A stretch of 64,000 nucleotides of DNA from CAG-605 sp934096595. GTDB taxonomy: Bacteria > Bacillota_I > Bacilli_A > RF39 > UBA660. The notes below the pieces were generated by a model, which was not told where the DNA came from, did not search any database, and worked only from the letters and a program-made list of their open reading frames with translations. The stretch lies in contig CAKOMH010000001.1 in assembly GCA_934096595.1 (NCBI GenBank), positions 10,578 through 74,577 on the forward strand, given 5' to 3'. Position numbers and translations under genes: made by a program. Below are positions 34,348 to 41,575 of the stretch, in pieces (positions within the stretch are counted from its first letter, which is position 1; every line of letters begins with the position of its first letter).

Positions 34348-34638
34348 TTACTCCTCATCTAATTTGATAATTAAGTGTCTAATAATATTTTCATCAATAG
34401 ACATTTTACGATTAACTTCTTTGATAGCTTCTTTATTTGCAGTCATAGTCATTACAAAATAATAACCACTAATTTCCTTTTTTATAGGATAAGCTAACTT
34501 CTTTTGTCCCATTTCTTTAAAGCTTTCTACTTTAGCTTTAAGACTTTCAGCTAATTTTTTTACATTTTCAGCAGCAGCCTTAACATTACTTTCTTCCATA
34601 GTTGCTTTAACAATGAACATCATTTCGTATTTATTCAT
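34348..34638 (-). CDS. rpsF: 30S ribosomal protein S6
   Basis: 96 residues: MNKYEMMFIVKATMEESNVK, a helical and beta ferredoxin-like fold with KKLAYPIKKEISGYYFVMTM, ending NIIRHLIIKLDEE. It binds S18 before joining the 30S platform. An AGGAGGTG site is 7 bases before the ATG. It is the first gene of rpsF-ssb-rpsR with a structured leader. Confidence 0.97.
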   Translation of the reverse strand: MNKYEMMFIVKATMEESNVKAAAENVKKLAESLKAKVESFKEMGQKKLAYPIKKEISGYYFVMTMTANKEAIKEVNRKMSIDENIIRHLIIKLDEE

Positions 34639-34704
34639 TTTCTACACCTCCTCTTGGTCTTCCGGCTTACACTTATTTGTGAAGCAAGGAGTAATCACTA
34701 CTCG
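34639..34704 (-). promoter_or_regulatory. Candidate S6:S18-binding autoregulatory leader of rpsF
   Basis: The rpsF 5' leader folds as CTCCTTG...CAAGAGGAG enclosing a CTT-CAC / GTG-T-AAG hairpin, with a CCGG (34662-34665) in the junction. Known bacterial rpsF leaders bind the S6:S18 complex through an exposed CCG next to a hairpin, so autoregulation is likely. The lower stem would include the ribosome-binding site. Confidence 0.6.
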
Positions 34705-34710
34705 TTTTGT

Positions 34711-34739
34711 ATTATAGCAAACCAACTTCTTTAATTCAA
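34711..34739 (-). promoter_or_regulatory. Promoter of rpsF-ssb-rpsR
   Basis: Minus strand TTGAAT (34734-34739), 17 bp, TATAAT (34711-34716) with TGC extended -10. Start near 34704. Confidence 0.75.
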
Positions 34740-34899
34740 GAACTTTTAAACATTTTTTGCTATTGATTTTGACCTTTATTTTTAATAAATCAACCCCTTT
34801 TTATCATGATACTTATTTTTATATCAAAATTTATTAAATTTTCTTTTCATTTAATTTATTTTACTTTCCAACCAATTTTTTATAAAATTTTAAGACATA

Positions 34900-34923
34900 G
34901 AAAAAGACTTCCTAAGAAGTCTT
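34900..34923 (-). terminator. Terminator of the YfcC-type transporter gene
   Basis: AAGACTTC-ttag-GAAGTCTT on the minus strand followed by TTTC; the stem overlaps the stop codon. Confidence 0.75.
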
Positions 34924-36463
34924 AAACATAAGCCATTACTGCAAATATAATTAACAGTAGGACTAAAAGTATAACGGCAAATTTCCAAATGTTTTTTAGC
35001 CATTCTTTGTAAGAAACATCATACATTGATAGACCAGTTACAAGTAAAACACTAGTTGGTGCTACCAAAGAAACTAAACCATTAATTGAAGTCATAATTA
35101 CAAGCATTGTTCCAGTATAATCAGCAAATCTAGCAGTATATGTAGCTCCTAAAGTGAAACCACTAAATCCGAAATCTACATGGAAGAATGATGCTAACGC
35201 ATTTGCAACTGTTGCACTAATTGGATTAAATGTTGTCCCAACAATCTTATCAACTATTGTATTAGTAAATCCACCCCAATAGCAAATAACAAACATTGTA
35301 TAAGCAAGTACGATAAATAAAGCAGGTTTTAATGTTTTCTTCATACCTTCAACAGCAGCTTCTAACAATTGGTCCATTTTAACCTTGCTAAATAATTTAA
35401 CAAAAATTAATATTATCATAGCAATATAACAAATTGTATAAATATCCCATTCTCCAAAGGCACTAACTTTACCAAGAATATAGCCAAAGATTGGATGTGA
35501 ATTACCACCAATAGTAACAGTAACTTTTGTTGTTAACCATGTATGGAATGTACTAAACACATCAATGCCAAAAGCACTACTCCATGGCATATATCCTAAA
35601 ACGCAAAATGCAAATAATAAAATAAATGCCGCAAGATATGGCCAAGCTTTACCATTTCTTCCATCACCTGTTAAAGGCACTAAATCAATTGGTTCGGCTA
35701 CAGCTTCTTTATTCTTATTTTTCATTTTAATTAAAACGATATTTAATAAGATTAATGCTAAAGCTAAAATTCCAAAACGAACTGGTAAGTTAGTAGTAAT
35801 ACTAACATTCATTGTTTTTGCTAGATAATCAAGACCTAAAGTTGAAGTTGTTTGTCCAACAAATCCCACTATCATCGCACCGAATGTCATTAAAACACTT
35901 TTTAGTTTTCCAAATCCTAGACGACTAGCAATACTTATTATTAATGGCATAAATAATAAAATTGGGAAACTTTGAGTTGCCATTGAAACAAACAAAGCAA
36001 TAATAACAGTGTGAACTAAAGCAAACCATTTTTTCTTACCAATCCAAAACTCTGCGGCATTATCTACTAACTTTTTATAACCGTTAGTTCTAGATAAAAC
36101 ACCATAGAATAGACCAACAACAAGAGCAAATACTACTTGTAACAAATAATAGTTACTGGCATAAAACATTGCTAAAAATGTCTCATTAATCCCAGTTCTT
36201 GCAGGATCAGTTGTTTTAATGGTTGCTGAACTAAATGTACCTGCTGGAATTATCCATGATAGAATAATTGCAACAAAAATAGATATAGCTAGAGCCTTAA
36301 ATAAGAAATGACTAGTCTTTTTAGGTTGTTTTTTATCACTAATTACTTCCTTTTTTGGAACTTCTTTTTCTGGTTTAGTTTCTTCTACAACAGCTTCTAC
36401 TTCTTTTTTAACAGATTTAGTAGTCTTTGTAGAACTTTTCTTTTTTCCATTTTTCTTTTCCAT
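34922..36463 (-). CDS. DcuC/YfcC-family membrane transporter
   Basis: 513 residues. The first ~50 residues are a highly charged Lys/Glu-rich cytoplasmic extension (KKNGKKKSSTKTTK; ETKPEKEVPKKEV) that is not part of the family core. About 11-12 transmembrane helices follow, beginning ALAISIFVAIILSWIIPAG, with a conserved ATQSFPILLFMPLIISI segment and the C-terminal INGLVSLVAPTSVLLVTGLS hairpin typical of YfcC/C4-dicarboxylate anaerobic carriers. Relatives are predicted to move basic amino acids or dicarboxylates; the substrate cannot be told from sequence. Monocistronic. Confidence 0.85.
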   Translation of the reverse strand: MEKKNGKKKSSTKTTKSVKKEVEAVVEETKPEKEVPKKEVISDKKQPKKTSHFLFKALAISIFVAIILSWIIPAGTFSSATIKTTDPARTGINETFLAMFYASNYYLLQVVFALVVGLFYGVLSRTNGYKKLVDNAAEFWIGKKKWFALVHTVIIALFVSMATQSFPILLFMPLIISIASRLGFGKLKSVLMTFGAMIVGFVGQTTSTLGLDYLAKTMNVSITTNLPVRFGILALALILLNIVLIKMKNKNKEAVAEPIDLVPLTGDGRNGKAWPYLAAFILLFAFCVLGYMPWSSAFGIDVFSTFHTWLTTKVTVTIGGNSHPIFGYILGKVSAFGEWDIYTICYIAMIILIFVKLFSKVKMDQLLEAAVEGMKKTLKPALFIVLAYTMFVICYWGGFTNTIVDKIVGTTFNPISATVANALASFFHVDFGFSGFTLGATYTARFADYTGTMLVIMTSINGLVSLVAPTSVLLVTGLSMYDVSYKEWLKNIWKFAVILLVLLLIIFAVMAYV

Positions 36464-36587
36464 TTTTCTTTACCTCCAATAAAATTATAACACAAAATCA
36501 AGGCTTGCCAAGTCTTTTTAAGTGAAATATAACTTCACAATAAGCCTAAAGTCCTATAATTTTTCTTAGGGTAAACAAAAATAACTT

Positions 36588-37592
36588 TTATCTACTAACT
36601 TTTTCTTTAACATCAGCACTTTTTAAGCAAAAAGATTCCAAATAAGGTATTAACACATTTTTATATAATTCTTCAAAAGAACTATAATTTGGCATATTCT
36701 CTTTTATAAGATCCGCTATTTCCTCAGTTCTAACAAAGCCAACTTTCTTAAACCATTCAAAATCTGGTCGCATTTCTTCTCTTGATATCCATTTTTCACT
36801 CATCAAGGCCGAAACAGCCCTTACAAAATATTCATATAACAGTGTTTTAGTCATTCCTGAATAAGTCTTAGGTAAACCATTTGTCAGTGCTTCCTTGATT
36901 AAATAATCATAATTAGAAACAGTATCATAATACTTATCCACAATTGGATTAACAAAATGATGAGCAAATTCATGATTTATCGAAATAAAATTATATCTTT
37001 TATTTACAGAGAACTTACCATTTTCGTACTTAATCGCTCTAGTACAATATAGAAAATTACCAATGGTTGAAGAAAACCCACCATTCATAAAAATAGAACC
37101 ACTAATATTTAAATCAATATCTTCCTTACTTCCAAAGAAATTTAAAACATAAGCCTTATTATATCCATCTGGTAATTTACCCAAAGCCTCTTGTTGCAAC
37201 TTTAATTCTTCTTTATTATCTTCTAAAATTTTATTCATATCAAAAGATAAATAAACTTCTTTTACTAGTTCTAAATATTCTCTTAAATCCTCTTTTTTAA
37301 AAGGTTTATTAATTTTAACAATATCTTCATATCTAATAGAAAAATCCTCATTAAATAAATAAGCTATATGATTGTAATAAGCCTCATCATCTATATCTAA
37401 CATATATTTTTCTAATTGAGGAAATTTATCAAAATCAATCTTACTTACAATATCGTTAAAATACTTAGTATTTGGAAATTCTACCCAATCAAATTCATCT
37501 TTATTTTTATAATTATTTTTTATTACATAACTACACACGATAGCATGAATAAAATCTACTCTCTTATCTAATCCAAATTTTATATCACACAT
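36588..37592 (-). CDS. Putative zinc metallopeptidase with HEFAHH motif (DUF4932-like)
   Basis: About 334 residues from the ATG at 37592, which has AGAGATG nearby; Mets 6 and 15 codons upstream lack ribosome-binding sites. The zincin motif ISINHEFAHHFVNP lies near residue 210, followed by a conserved LLYEYFVRAVSALM helix where the third ligand Glu could lie. No signal peptide, so it appears cytoplasmic. The layout resembles DUF4932 proteins. It lies 69 bases after the NrtR-like gene in the same direction. Substrate unknown. Confidence 0.7.
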   Translation of the reverse strand: MCDIKFGLDKRVDFIHAIVCSYVIKNNYKNKDEFDWVEFPNTKYFNDIVSKIDFDKFPQLEKYMLDIDDEAYYNHIAYLFNEDFSIRYEDIVKINKPFKKEDLREYLELVKEVYLSFDMNKILEDNKEELKLQQEALGKLPDGYNKAYVLNFFGSKEDIDLNISGSIFMNGGFSSTIGNFLYCTRAIKYENGKFSVNKRYNFISINHEFAHHFVNPIVDKYYDTVSNYDYLIKEALTNGLPKTYSGMTKTLLYEYFVRAVSALMSEKWISREEMRPDFEWFKKVGFVRTEEIADLIKENMPNYSSFEELYKNVLIPYLESFCLKSADVKEKVSR

Positions 37593-37661
37593 AATATCAT
37601 CTCTTTTCATCACTTTATAATTTTTACTATTTATCAATATACTTATTAAACATACTATCCA

Positions 37662-38489
37662 TTATTTTTCTTCACTACTTCTATATTTGAATAGTACTGA
37701 TGGTCGATGCCCTTCACCTTTTTTTACTTTATCCGTTTTTACAACTTTATTAGCGATAATCCTTCTAAACGCAGGATCTAACAATTCTTTATTTAAAATA
37801 ACTTCATAAACTTGTTGCAAATCTCCCAAAGTAAAATATTCAGGCATCAAATTAAATGCAATATCCGTATAACTAATTTTATTTTTAAGCCTTTCAATAC
37901 CAGTATAAATGATTAAGGAATGATCAAAAGCAATATCGTTACTCTCTTCTATTACATAAGAATAATTGTCAGAAGTTTTTTCTTTTAATATCTTTTTTAA
38001 CTTGAACTTTAATTGCACATTATTGTTATCTAGCAAAACTAAAATGTTATCTTCATCCTCAAAATATTTAACATTAAACCACGAAGCATTGAATGCTAAA
38101 TTATTATTAAGCAAATTTTTATCTACCAAAGCCATATATGATGTTGATAACACACGCATTCTTGGGTCTCTTTTTACACTTCCAAAAGTATATAACTGTT
38201 CCAAATAAATATTTTCTAAATTTGTTTCTTTTTTTAAAATTCTCTTAGGACTATCTTCTAAATCCTCATCAATTCCAACAAACCCTCCAGGTAAGCACCA
38301 TTTATTTTTAAATGGATAACTATCTCTCTTAACCAATAAAACGCTCATATGTTTCTTAGTTGTCTTACGATAATTTGCATTTTCTTCACTGCTAATACTA
38401 AACACAAGAATATCCGTTGTTACCGATAATAAATCAAAATCATTTTTATTATAATTTTTTAAAAATTCTTCCTCACTTTTATACATCAT
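37662..38489 (-). CDS. NrtR-like Nudix-domain transcription factor
   Basis: 275 residues. The N-terminal Nudix fold (about 20-160) has a Nudix-box region GGFVGIDEDLEDSPKRILKK followed by ET, in which the catalytic REUxEE is broken (RILKKE), as in regulatory NrtR proteins that bind ADP-ribose derivatives instead of hydrolysing them. The C-terminal winged helix shows EYFTLGDLQQVYEVILNK and GHRPSVLFKY, characteristic of NrtR. It probably represses NAD or sugar genes elsewhere; none are adjacent. TATAAT elements precede the gene. Confidence 0.85.
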   Translation of the reverse strand: MMYKSEEEFLKNYNKNDFDLLSVTTDILVFSISSEENANYRKTTKKHMSVLLVKRDSYPFKNKWCLPGGFVGIDEDLEDSPKRILKKETNLENIYLEQLYTFGSVKRDPRMRVLSTSYMALVDKNLLNNNLAFNASWFNVKYFEDEDNILVLLDNNNVQLKFKLKKILKEKTSDNYSYVIEESNDIAFDHSLIIYTGIERLKNKISYTDIAFNLMPEYFTLGDLQQVYEVILNKELLDPAFRRIIANKVVKTDKVKKGEGHRPSVLFKYRSSEEK

Positions 38490-38753
38490 GTTCTAAAATC
38501 CTTTCTTCTTAACCAATTTATTATATCAAACATTATATTTTTCTTCACAAATTTTCCTTAAATCTGTCATCAACTTATAATAACTCCTTTATTATTTTGA
38601 TTTTCTTTAATTATTTATCATATAAAAACTAAAAAAATAACTATGCTTTATAAAAAAGAGGTATTTTTAACCCCAAAAGTTGTAATTCGCATAGTGACAT
38701 AATTAGCAATACAATTAAAATATATTATTTTTCCCAATTTTATTTAATCTTTT

Positions 38754-39368
38754 TTATTTTCTTACCCATTTCCATTTATATAAACTTCTATCTAGCCGAA
38801 TGCCATCTCTTGCCATAGCATCCTTCAATTTTTCAGCATCTCTATACAGAAACGAGTCTCTTTCATCAACTAATGATAGTGAAACTATTATTTCAGCATT
38901 ACGATTTCTATTCTTAAAATATCTCCTTAATAAAATTGTTAAATTTGCAATATCAGTCTCCAACAAAGTTCCAGCAAGTGTTATACTGGTCAAATTTGGC
39001 ATCTTGTCTAAAAGTGCTAATAATTTCTTGGCATCCGCAAAATCTTTAAACACATCTATTTCTTTAACATTTAATTCTTGATATTTAATTTTATCTTTTT
39101 CTAAAAGCCCTTTTTTATAGCAGAGATAACTACTTCTAATATATTTATTATATAGCATTTCCTTTGTTTCAAAGTCTAAATTGTTACCAGTAATTGATTT
39201 TATTCTTTTACAAGAATCTAGTGTAGATGTATTTATAAAAAATATACTTTTATTATCATACACGCTATAATAAAGCAATGCCCGTAAATCACTCATTGTC
39301 TCTATCTGGCAAGCCTCATCGTTAAGTATAAATACCAAATTTTTTTCATTTTCTAATTTTGTTTCCAT
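38754..39368 (-). CDS. Unknown protein with a consensus promoter and operator
   Basis: 204 residues, not recognised. It looks cytoplasmic and alpha/beta: NLVFILNDEACQIETMSDLR, ALLDKMPNLTSITLAGTLLE, and NRNAEIIVSLSLVDERDSF. No catalytic motif stands out; the VSLSLVDERD stretch and the MARDGIRLDRSLYKWKWVRK end could mark a binding site. GGGGGA precedes the ATG. Its promoter is a perfect sigma-A match overlapped by an inverted repeat, and an XRE regulator is encoded immediately upstream, so it is probably the regulated partner of that XRE protein. Confidence 0.65.
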   Translation of the reverse strand: METKLENEKNLVFILNDEACQIETMSDLRALLYYSVYDNKSIFFINTSTLDSCKRIKSITGNNLDFETKEMLYNKYIRSSYLCYKKGLLEKDKIKYQELNVKEIDVFKDFADAKKLLALLDKMPNLTSITLAGTLLETDIANLTILLRRYFKNRNRNAEIIVSLSLVDERDSFLYRDAEKLKDAMARDGIRLDRSLYKWKWVRK

Positions 39369-39455
39369 ATAAAATCCCCCACAATTAAGTTATTATCATT
39401 TTGCTAATAACAGTGCATATTTTTTAGAAAGAGTCTTCTCTCTTTCGTTATTAAC

Positions 39456-39501
39456 ATTATATTAATATCACAGCATTTTGTCAACTGTTTTTTACAAAAT
39501 G
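39456..39501 (-). promoter_or_regulatory. Consensus promoter with overlapping inverted-repeat operator
   Basis: Minus strand TTGACA (39479-39484), 17 bp, TATAAT (39456-39461): a perfect sigma-A promoter. The inverted repeat CATTTTGT/ACAAAATG (39474-39481 and 39494-39501, 12-bp spacer) covers the -35, so a bound repressor would block it. The XRE protein encoded just upstream is the obvious candidate. The leader (39369-39450) also carries a GAAAGAG/CTCTTTC and a GTTATT/AATAAC hairpin. Confidence 0.75.
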
Positions 39502-39523
39502 TTAAAAAGATTTTTAATTACTA

Positions 39524-39748
39524 TCATCTTATTTTTGGATAAGCCCTTCGTTCATTCGTAAGTCCAATTAAATAATCAACACTGGTATTATAAAATTTAG
39601 CTAGTTGTACTAATCTTTCTACAGAAATCAACTGTATACCTAATTCATACTTAGAATATTGTTGTTGTGTAGTCCCTAAAATTTTAGCAATATCACTTTG
39701 TTTATAATCTCTATCTTCTCTAATTTCTTTTAGCCTTGAAATATCCAT
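39524..39748 (-). CDS. XRE-family (Cro/CI type) transcription regulator
   Basis: 74 residues, nearly all a five-helix HTH_3 domain: LKEIREDRDYKQSDIAKILG, TTQQQYSKYELGIQLIS, and LAKFYNTSVDYLIGLTNE. No extra sensing domain. A CAGGA ribosome-binding site precedes the ATG. It is transcribed toward the unknown 38754-39368 gene, but that gene has its own promoter in between. Confidence 0.93.
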   Translation of the reverse strand: MDISRLKEIREDRDYKQSDIAKILGTTQQQYSKYELGIQLISVERLVQLAKFYNTSVDYLIGLTNERRAYPKIR

Positions 39749-39803
39749 ATTTATTCCTGCTTTGCAAGAATAATCTCACACATCTTTTTATATGTAGCCT
39801 GTA

Positions 39804-39821
39804 TACATCTTTATAGATGTA
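39804..39821. promoter_or_regulatory. Inverted repeat TACATC-tttata-GATGTA upstream of the XRE gene
   Basis: A perfect 6-bp dyad in the shared upstream region of the divergent XRE and surface protein genes. Possible operator; sequence differs from the 39474-39501 dyad. Confidence 0.35.
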
Positions 39822-39876
39822 AATTAATTTTTAAATTAAGTAATTGATTTAATATTTACTTAGAAAGTAGGAAAAT

Positions 39877-40803
39877 ATGAAAAAAATAATATCTTTAGTA
39901 TCTTTAATACTTTGTACGCTTACAATACCTATAATTTATTTTATTAAACAAAATAATAATAAATATATTGCCGTTTATCTTGATAATATAGAAAGTACTT
40001 CTATTCCTGATAGAAATTCTAATTATATTATAGATAAAGTTATTTGTGATAATGATGCCACAGGAACTTGGGACAATGTAAATTGGAGTCTATTAGTAAC
40101 TAATCTTTCCAAAAGAAGTAATTGTAAAACTTATTTTCGAAGTAAAAAAGATATTACAATCACTTATGACAATAACTATATAAAAAATAATATATTTGAA
40201 GAAAAATTTAATTCTGAATCATTAAGTATTTCATCAAATTGTACAAATAATACATATCTAACCCATAATATAAGTTACATTAATGGTTACAAAAAATATA
40301 CCTTTCAAGCCGATACAGCAGATTGTGTTAGAGACGGTATATTCCTTAATAATAAAAATGCCCTTGAGGAAAATACCATTTATCATTATAGCTTCGAAGC
40401 AAAAGCAAGTGAAAACTTTTCTATTTATGTTGGTCCAGAACAAAATGGTCAAAAAACTTACTCTGTAAATCTTAATTGGCAAAAATATAGTACAACTTTT
40501 ACTAGTAAAAACATAAGTTGGAGAGTAGCGTTTACCTTTTACTTTTGGATGCCTAGTTCTGGAACAAGAACATTAGAAGTTAAAAACATAGCTCTTCAAG
40601 AAGGAGAATATGATAATTTTTCTACTACTATTTTAAAAGAATATGATAATCTAAATAACACATTGCCAACTCCAACTAGAGAAAACTATACTTTTTTAGG
40701 TTGGTATACTGATCCCATTGAAGGAGAAAAAATATCTTCTAAAACTATAGTAACAGAAGATACAACTTATTATGCCCATTGGCAATACAATGAATCCGAA
40801 TAA
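39877..40803 (+). CDS. Secreted or membrane-anchored surface protein with carbohydrate-binding-like and InlB B-repeat-like domains
   Basis: 308 residues. An N-terminal hydrophobic segment (LVSLILCTLTIPIIYFI) serves as signal or anchor. Residues 110-240 form a beta-sandwich resembling CBM4/9-type modules (EENTIYHYSFEAKASENFSI; SWRVAFTFYFWMPSSGTR). The C-terminal 45 residues are a Listeria/Bacteroides repeat (PTPTRENYTFLGWYTDPIEG then TTYYAHWQ). Likely a cell-surface adhesin or sugar-binding protein. There is no sorting signal, so it is probably held by the N-terminal anchor. The 3' end abuts a noncoding RNA gene on the other strand. Confidence 0.78.
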   Translation: MKKIISLVSLILCTLTIPIIYFIKQNNNKYIAVYLDNIESTSIPDRNSNYIIDKVICDNDATGTWDNVNWSLLVTNLSKRSNCKTYFRSKKDITITYDNNYIKNNIFEEKFNSESLSISSNCTNNTYLTHNISYINGYKKYTFQADTADCVRDGIFLNNKNALEENTIYHYSFEAKASENFSIYVGPEQNGQKTYSVNLNWQKYSTTFTSKNISWRVAFTFYFWMPSSGTRTLEVKNIALQEGEYDNFSTTILKEYDNLNNTLPTPTRENYTFLGWYTDPIEGEKISSKTIVTEDTTYYAHWQYNESE

Positions 40804-40804
40804 A

Positions 40805-40933
40805 TCAAATAAGAAAAGCACCTACTCAACATTGAATAGATGCTTCTCACAAATTAACATAATGGACTAAAGAAACATCTAACAGCTCAAATCAAATGTA
40901 TCTCTTTTTTTATTTAAGAACCTTCGTTCTTTC
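40805..40933 (-). ncRNA. Small noncoding RNA, copy A
   Basis: From a predicted start near 40933 the minus strand reads a small hairpin (AAGAAC-gaag-GTTCTT), an A-rich linker, a second hairpin (GAGA-t-ACAT with ATGT-t-TCTT) and a final long hairpin (GAGAAGCATCTA with TAGGTGCTTTTC), then a T-rich end (CTTATTTG). It is about 128 nt and 94 percent identical to copy B at 41235-41362. Three base changes in stems relative to B are all C to U on the minus strand and keep G-U pairing. It starts next to the end of the surface protein gene. No known RNA family was recognised. Confidence 0.7.
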
Positions 40934-40967
40934 AATAGTAGTATAACATAATCAAAATTTTTTGCAA
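40813..40967. repeat. 155-bp direct repeat, copy A
   Basis: About 94 percent identical to 41243-41396, with about nine differences including one 1-bp indel. The unit spans the noncoding RNA and its promoter. Homology ends abruptly at both sides (gaRaagcacc and ttttttgcaa). No target-site duplication was seen. Confidence 0.9.
40940..40967 (-). promoter_or_regulatory. Promoter of noncoding RNA copy A
   Basis: Minus strand TTGCAA (40962-40967), 16 bp, TATACT (40940-40945). Confidence 0.65.
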
Positions 40968-41060
40968 TTGTTTTTTAATTTTTATCATAATAATATATAT
41001 TTTAATAAATTAATGGTTTTTAGTAGATTTATACTGGTCATTATGATACCATATTAGATA

Positions 41061-41118
41061 GATACATTTGATTGTTAGGTGCTTTCTTTCTCAGTCCATT
41101 TTTATCTTTTAAAAATGG
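41061..41118 (+). promoter_or_regulatory. Leader element related to the noncoding RNA, upstream of the 55-codon ORF
   Basis: GATACATTTGATT (41061-41073) and TTTCTCAGTCCATT (41087-41100) are identical to blocks in the minus-strand RNA copies A and B, but here run on the plus strand with a GTTAGGTG block between, also similar. The second block flows into a hairpin CCATTTTT-atctttt-AAAAATGG (41096-41118) that ends right at the AAGGAGG ribosome-binding site. It is thus a regulatory leader, sense to the RNAs in sequence. Confidence 0.6.
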
Positions 41119-41132
41119 AAGGAGGCGGTCCT

Positions 41133-41300
41133 ATGAAAGGAATTCTAAATGGAGTATTTAATTATGCTCATAGTAATTTTAGCCCTTGTGGACGAAATTA
41201 TAAATTCCATCAAAAGGAAGTAAATTTTTTTATAAAAAATTTGAGAAGCACCTACTCAACATTGAATAGGTGCTTCTCATATATTACCATAATGGACTGA
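41133..41300 (+). CDS. Small protein of 55 residues, unknown
   Basis: ATG at 41133 seven bases after a strong AAGGAGG (41119-41125). It encodes MKGILNGVFNYAHSNFSPCG and continues with KFHQKEVNFFIKNL and a C-terminus from within repeat B (RSTYSTLNRCFSYITIMD). A longer in-frame start exists upstream (41079) but lies inside the leader. The product is basic and has no clear membrane helix, so it is not a classic type I toxin. It overlaps noncoding RNA B on the opposite strand. It may be a truncated gene whose end was replaced by the repeat. Confidence 0.5.
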   Translation: MKGILNGVFNYAHSNFSPCGRNYKFHQKEVNFFIKNLRSTYSTLNRCFSYITIMD

Positions 41301-41362
41301 GAAACATCTAACAGCTCAAATCAAATGTATCTCTTTTTTTATTTAAGAACTTTCGTTCTTTC
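41235..41362 (-). ncRNA. Small noncoding RNA, copy B
   Basis: Predicted start at 41361-41362, end at the T-run 41235-41240, about 128 nt. Structure: AAGAAC-GAAA-GTTCTT (GNRA-type tetraloop, 41345-41360), A-rich linker, GAGAtACAT/ATGTtTCTC hairpin (41299-41333), linker GTCCATTATGG, and a terminator stem GAGAAGCACCTA/TAGGTGCTTCTC extended by TCAA/TTGA in the loop (41243-41278), followed by AAATTTTTT. It is antisense to the 3' part of the 55-codon ORF and its mRNA. No recognised family. Confidence 0.75.
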
Positions 41363-41396
41363 AATAGTAGTATAGCATAATCAAAATTTTTTGCAA
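41243..41396. repeat. 154-bp direct repeat, copy B
   Basis: Counterpart of 40813-40967 in the same orientation. Recombination between the copies would remove the leader and small ORF between them. Confidence 0.9.
41369..41396 (-). promoter_or_regulatory. Promoter of noncoding RNA copy B
   Basis: Minus strand TTGCAA (41391-41396), 16 bp, ATGC-TATACT (41369-41374) with a TGn extended -10. Confidence 0.7.
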
Positions 41397-41487
41397 CTAT
41401 TATTTAAGAATACATTAATAATATATACTAATATTTTATATTTATACTAAATAAATAATAATTACAATTTCCTGTATTTTATAATTC

Positions 41488-41530
41488 ATGGCTAATTTGC
41501 AGCCCATTGCAAATTGGCCATTTTTATTCT
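41488..41530 (+). terminator. Plus-strand terminator downstream of the small ORF
   Basis: ATGGCTAATTTGC (41488-41500) pairs over 13 bp with GCAAATTGGCCAT (41509-41521); the one non-Watson-Crick pair is U-G only on the plus strand. TTTTATTCTATTT follows. No other plus-strand gene is near, so it probably ends the 55-codon mRNA, which would then cover all of noncoding RNA B. Confidence 0.7.
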
Positions 41531-41531
41531 A

Positions 41532-41568
41532 TTTAAAAAGATTAGCACTTAAAACCATACTAATCTTT
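41532..41568 (-). terminator. Terminator of typA
   Basis: AAAGATTAG and CTAATCTTT (41537-41545, 41560-41568) with TTAAATAG following on the minus strand. Confidence 0.7.
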
Positions 41569-41575
41569 ATACTTA

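Noticed and set aside
40258..40482. Minus-strand ORF inside the surface protein gene
   Set aside because: No start signal and no recognisable content.
41133..41300. 55-codon product as a type I membrane toxin
   Set aside because: No clear hydrophobic helix; only the gene layout resembles type I systems.
40813..41396. Repeats A and B as ends of an insertion sequence or MITE
   Set aside because: They are direct, not inverted, no transposase or target duplication is seen, and the promoter and stem changes fit an RNA gene better. A mobile origin is still possible.
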